Under the pieces are notes generated by a model, which saw nothing but the letters and a program-made list of their open reading frames with translations, was not told the DNA's origin and did not search any database. Positions 61,328-64,000 of a stretch of 64,000 nucleotides of DNA are shown piece after piece (the first letter of the stretch is position 1; each line of letters starts with the position of its first letter). This DNA comes from an uncultured Bacteroidia bacterium. Its GTDB lineage: Bacteria > Bacteroidota > Bacteroidia > Bacteroidales > F082. A program made the position numbers and the translations under genes. Where the stretch lies: positions 1 through 64,000 of the forward strand of contig CADCJI010000002.1 of the NCBI GenBank assembly GCA_902801625.1. The letters are read 5' to 3'.

Positions 61328-61954
61328 ATGATTACAAACGTAATGAGAAACACCCAATCAAAGGACGTGAAATTTAGCGCAAACGTCGCTGTAGTGGTCA
61401 AGGAAACAACCAACAAAAACAATGAAGTTTCCACCACTTTTGTAGAATTTCCCTATCTGAAGGACCGTACACCGCAAGCGGTTTTCAAGTGTGTTATTAT
61501 CGGCATTTTGTCCGATGAGACGATCAATTCAGAACTGAAAGAACGTTTTGCAAGCCTCGAAAACGAGGACGGCAAAAAGTGTGAACTCAAGAAGGGCGAA
61601 ACGTACACCCCGCCAACCTTCACCCGCTTAATTGCCAACTTTGCGGAAAACTATCGTATCGGGTACACCGACAATGAAGGCGTTTTCCATGCAGTCCACA
61701 CCGTTACGGAACGCGCCAACCTTCGCGCCCTCCTTTTGGTGAACGGCAAAAAAATCAATGAGTTTGCCACCGCCTCCAGCGACACCCGTCGCGCCATCGT
61801 CCACACCCTCGCAAAGGCTGCAATTGCCAACGTTGCAAAGGAATGCAAGTATGTACAAAGGTACACCGACACCGCAAAGGCGCCCGAAACGGCAAAGGCA
61901 AAGGCACCCGCAAAAGGCAAGAAGGAAGGCAAGCCCGAAACGGCAAAGGCCTAA
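61328..61954 (+). CDS. Hypothetical protein with Lys/Ala/Pro tail
   Basis: 208 residues from MITNVMRNTQSKDV; an ATG at 61301 is possible but lies in the leader stem. The ordered part (1-175) has FVEFPYLKDRTPQAVFKCVI and ends with ANVAKECKYVQRYTDTAKA. The last 30 residues repeat PETAKA/APAKGKK, a basic nucleic-acid-binding style tail. It is the only gene between a strong promoter and a strong terminator, so it is probably abundant. Not recognised; perhaps an ssDNA-associated protein. Confidence 0.6.
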   Translation: MITNVMRNTQSKDVKFSANVAVVVKETTNKNNEVSTTFVEFPYLKDRTPQAVFKCVIIGILSDETINSELKERFASLENEDGKKCELKKGETYTPPTFTRLIANFAENYRIGYTDNEGVFHAVHTVTERANLRALLLVNGKKINEFATASSDTRRAIVHTLAKAAIANVAKECKYVQRYTDTAKAPETAKAKAPAKGKKEGKPETAKA

Positions 61955-61975
61955 ACCGGACACCACCGGCACACC

Positions 61976-62008
61976 AAAAGCACCCGCAATTTTGTGGGTG
62001 CTTTTGCT
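61976..62008 (+). terminator. Intrinsic terminator
   Basis: AAAAGCACCC pairs perfectly over 10 bp with GGGTGCTTTT around a 10-base loop and leads into TTTTGCTTT. It ends the transcript of the 61328 gene. Confidence 0.88.
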
Positions 62009-62310
62009 TTATGCGTGCGTGCGTGCGCGTTTGCGTGTGCATGTGCGCAAATGAAGTTGTAAACGCCCGAAGAGGGAAAATTTTCGGGGGTCTGGGGATG
62101 ACTGTGCCCAGGCCGATCCGAGCGACGCGCCGCTTTCCCGCGTGCGCGTGAAGGGTGTACTATGCCCCGACCGAAACGCATGAAGACATCCGGATTTCGG
62201 GGGTCGGGGGACGAATTTCCGGGAGGTCCGGGCGCGTCCGGCATCGTGGGCGCGGCTTGGCGGTTCGAGTCCGCCGGGGAGAACTATGTCAAATCAAAAA
62301 GCACAGCGAT
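62009..62310 (+). other. GC-rich non-coding stretch with tRNA-like arm
   Basis: About 300 bases with a GTGCGTGCGCG-type simple repeat (62012-62048), then stable hairpins. One is GCGTCC/GGGCGC near 62233-62255. Another is a T-arm-like GGCGG TTCGAGT CCGCC (62260-62276). No acceptor stem completes a tRNA. It could be a tRNA remnant, an attachment site or a structured leader. Confidence 0.4.
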
Positions 62311-62745
62311 ATGAAAACTTTCAAGTTCTATTTCCTGAAGGCGCTGGGATACGACGAAATCCCAGGCGTCATGGTGGAGGCCAACCTGCGCCTCCGCAAG
62401 CCGTTCTTCATCTGCAAGAACTTCTTCGGCGATGCCGAGGTCATGCCCGTCCCGGAGGAACGGTGCAAGCAGTTCGCCCGCGTCATGGGCGAGCGTATGC
62501 GCCATTCCGGGGGCACGATGGTATGGTACGACGGCATGGACTTCTTGCTCGTCAACTGGGAGAACTGGAGCATGGTGTACAGTGCGCTTGCGCCCAGGGC
62601 CGAGGAGAAGGTGACTTGGGGAGTGGTCGAGCACAGGCCGAGACGCACCGAGGCTGAGCGCATGTTCGAGGACGGCAAGAAGAGACGCGCCGACCTGCCG
62701 AAGCTGATGCGAGCTGACCAGATCATGGTATTGCTGCAAGCCTGA
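62311..62745 (+). CDS. Hypothetical protein, 144 residues
   Basis: Starts MKTFKFYFLKALGYDEIPGV; a longer version from 62155 would include the GC-rich structured stretch. An alpha/beta protein with PFFICKNFFGDAEVMPVPEE and a Trp-rich middle. High GC unlike the left side of the window. Unknown. Confidence 0.6.
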   Translation: MKTFKFYFLKALGYDEIPGVMVEANLRLRKPFFICKNFFGDAEVMPVPEERCKQFARVMGERMRHSGGTMVWYDGMDFLLVNWENWSMVYSALAPRAEEKVTWGVVEHRPRRTEAERMFEDGKKRRADLPKLMRADQIMVLLQA

Positions 62746-62858
62746 GCACGAGCGCGAATAGGCGCGAAGCCAAACCGAATTTTAGGGGCATGGTGGATTG
62801 GTCCGCCGTGCCCTTTTTGATACGAGCAAATGATTACAAACACAAAAAGCGAACGACT

Positions 62859-63068
62859 ATGAGAAAACTAATCTTCGGCCTGTTGGCCATCGTCGGCATT
62901 TTCGTCGCCGTGGAGACGAAAGACGAAAGCGAGTACGAGCTGCTGATCCGAGGGACCGGCGTGTTCGTGTTCGGACTGAGCACCTACCTGGGCGGATGGT
63001 GGGACCTCGCGAGCGAGGACACCCAGAAAGCCAAGACACAAGACAACACTAAAAACACAAGACAATGA
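62859..63068 (+). CDS. Small membrane protein, 69 residues
   Basis: Starts MRKLIFGLLAIVGIFVAVET; two hydrophobic segments (about 4-18 and 33-50), then a charged tail. The short ATG was chosen because upstream codons are in non-coding sequence. It overlaps the next gene by 4 bases. Confidence 0.6.
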   Translation: MRKLIFGLLAIVGIFVAVETKDESEYELLIRGTGVFVFGLSTYLGGWWDLASEDTQKAKTQDNTKNTRQ

Positions 63069-63295
63069 AAGACTTTATCAAGAGAACATGTACAGGCGTG
63101 GACTCATACGCCTTCAACGCGACCGCGATCATTATCTGCGCGATAGGCGCATTCTTCGGAATGGCCATAGGCTTTGCTGGATTCTGGTACGGATGGCTCA
63201 TCCTGGCCTACTGCCTCGCCGCCGCCATCTTCTTCATACGCGACCTGAACCGCGTGCATAGTATTGTCCAATCCAAAAAAGCGACTGCAAAATGA
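63065..63295 (+). CDS. Small membrane protein, 76 residues
   Basis: Two membrane segments (about 17-38 and 40-60, TAIIICAIGAFFGMAIGFAG and YGWLILAYCLAAAIFF) with short ends. Coupled to both neighbours by 4-base overlaps. Function unknown. Confidence 0.65.
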   Translation: MKDFIKRTCTGVDSYAFNATAIIICAIGAFFGMAIGFAGFWYGWLILAYCLAAAIFFIRDLNRVHSIVQSKKATAK

Positions 63296-63579
63296 AAACA
63301 CTGAGAATCGTATTGACACTCATTGCGTGTGCATGTATGTGTGTAATCAGCTACACCTACGGATATGAACACTGCCAGAGCGAGAACCAAGAACGCAGCG
63401 ACATCGTTCCAGAGCAAAGATGCTGGGGCGACATCCTCATGGAGGACTATGTGCTGGACGTGGTAGACGAGACCGACTTCTGGGAGGTCTGCGACTCCGC
63501 GGCATTCAGCATCTACGAAGAGAACACGAGCGAGTGGTATCTGGCCGTGTGCCTCGAATTTGCGAGGATCTACAAGTAA
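63292..63579 (+). CDS. Membrane-anchored or secreted protein, 95 residues
   Basis: The N-terminal hydrophobic stretch (LRIVLTLIACACMCVISYTY) is a signal or anchor; the rest is an acidic exported domain with two Cys. Part of the small-membrane-protein run. Confidence 0.6.
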   Translation: MKTLRIVLTLIACACMCVISYTYGYEHCQSENQERSDIVPEQRCWGDILMEDYVLDVVDETDFWEVCDSAAFSIYEENTSEWYLAVCLEFARIYK

Positions 63580-63612
63580 CACGAACAAACTAACCCCTAA
63601 AATAACAACAAA

Positions 63613-63900
63613 ATGAAAAAGACATTCATCATCGCGGTCATCATCATGGCCGCAGTGCGCCTGAGCGCACAGGAACCGACCAAGGACACGGTACGCATCA
63701 ACAGCGACCGCCTCGAACTGACACACACCGAGAAGGGCAAGCCGCAGTTCGTCCTCCATTCGGACGACAACGCGAAGACCCGCAAGGTGAACACCGACAA
63801 GGGCAGCGCCGAGCGATTCCAGGGTGGCGGCACGCCATACGTCATCTACAACCTGAACGAGTTCGGGGAGCGCAAGATATCGAAAATCTATGTGAAGTGA
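63613..63900 (+). CDS. Secreted protein with signal peptide, 95 residues
   Basis: MKKTFIIAVIIMAAVRLSAQ is a clear signal peptide with a probable cleavage after SAQ. The mature part of about 75 residues is polar with a GGGTPYVIYNLNEFG end. It would act in the periplasm or outside the cell. Confidence 0.65.
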   Translation: MKKTFIIAVIIMAAVRLSAQEPTKDTVRINSDRLELTHTEKGKPQFVLHSDDNAKTRKVNTDKGSAERFQGGGTPYVIYNLNEFGERKISKIYVK

Positions 63901-63913
63901 GGAGGACTGGACT

Positions 63914-64000
63914 ATGGCAGCACAGATTGAAGCGATATTAGGGATTGAGGAAGCGAGCAATCTCCGCTCCGACTTCAACGAATTGATCACGAGCGACGAC
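63914..64000 (+). CDS. Partial gene at the window edge
   Basis: Begins MAAQIEAILGIEEASNLRSD after a good Shine-Dalgarno GGAGGA 8 bases upstream; 29 codons are visible before the window ends. Too short to identify. Confidence 0.55.
   Translation, partial: MAAQIEAILGIEEASNLRSDFNELITSDD

Noticed and set aside
62155..62310. A complete tRNA around the T-arm-like sequence
   Set aside because: No 7-bp acceptor pairs with GGGGAGA after the arm, and the only central hairpin has an 8-base loop, so it fails the cloverleaf.

Overview
The window is a stretch of a tailed bacteriophage genome (or an integrated copy) with a contractile-tail virion, almost certainly infecting a Bacteroidales host (Bacteroides, Parabacteroides or Prevotella relatives). 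Host reasoning: promoters match the Bacteroidales consensus (TTG, 19 bp, TAnnTTTG). Head genes are of the Mu type (DUF935 portal, gpF-like and gpG-like proteins), and the sheath, tube, spike, hub and baseplate J/I-like proteins make it a myovirus. No species can be named from the sequence.

Layout. 1-265: a plus-strand tRNA unit (Arg-ACG, Glu-CTC) with promoter and terminators. 287-6521 (minus): neck-like protein, large terminase, spanin-like/endolysin/holin-like lysis genes, small terminase and a sigma factor. 6627-15249: short coupled genes, tail fibres and distal baseplate proteins. 15314-24802: a diversity-generating retroelement (DGR), made of a reverse transcriptase, a template repeat (TR) and a 2130-residue target protein whose C-terminal variable repeat (VR) differs from the TR only at template adenines (14 of 14). 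24818-36304: tail tip, spike, hub, tape measure and a tail assembly chaperone with a -1 frameshift site. 36471-44954: tube, sheath, major capsid protein, ClpP-type protease/scaffold, head completion, F-like protein and portal.

45053-47985 holds the most unusual material: a tyrosine recombinase, two back-to-back consensus promoters, a candidate structured plus-strand RNA, a 377-residue TnpB/Cas12-like protein without nuclease residues, and upstream of it a small CRISPR-like array with 36-bp repeats. I read this as a candidate phage-encoded, nuclease-dead, RNA-guided binding system.

47985-59367 (minus) is an early region of about 28 short, mostly overlapping genes. It includes an Acb2-type anti-CBASS protein, a RuvC-like resolvase, a PD-(D/E)XK-like nuclease, a TrpF-like barrel, NUMOD-like DNA-binding modules and a KilA-N-like protein. 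59370-60720 is non-coding and AT-rich with iteron-like repeats, a candidate origin. From 60883 the plus strand carries a consensus promoter, a long leader, one cytoplasmic protein gene with a terminator, then a GC-rich run of small membrane or secreted proteins to the right end, where the last gene is cut.

Many genes are chained by TAATG or ATGA stop/start overlaps, which fixed several starts and exposed eight genes under 60 codons (6862-7038, 24042-24218, 49307-49441, 51206-51337, 51891-52004, 58421-58564 and others noted below).
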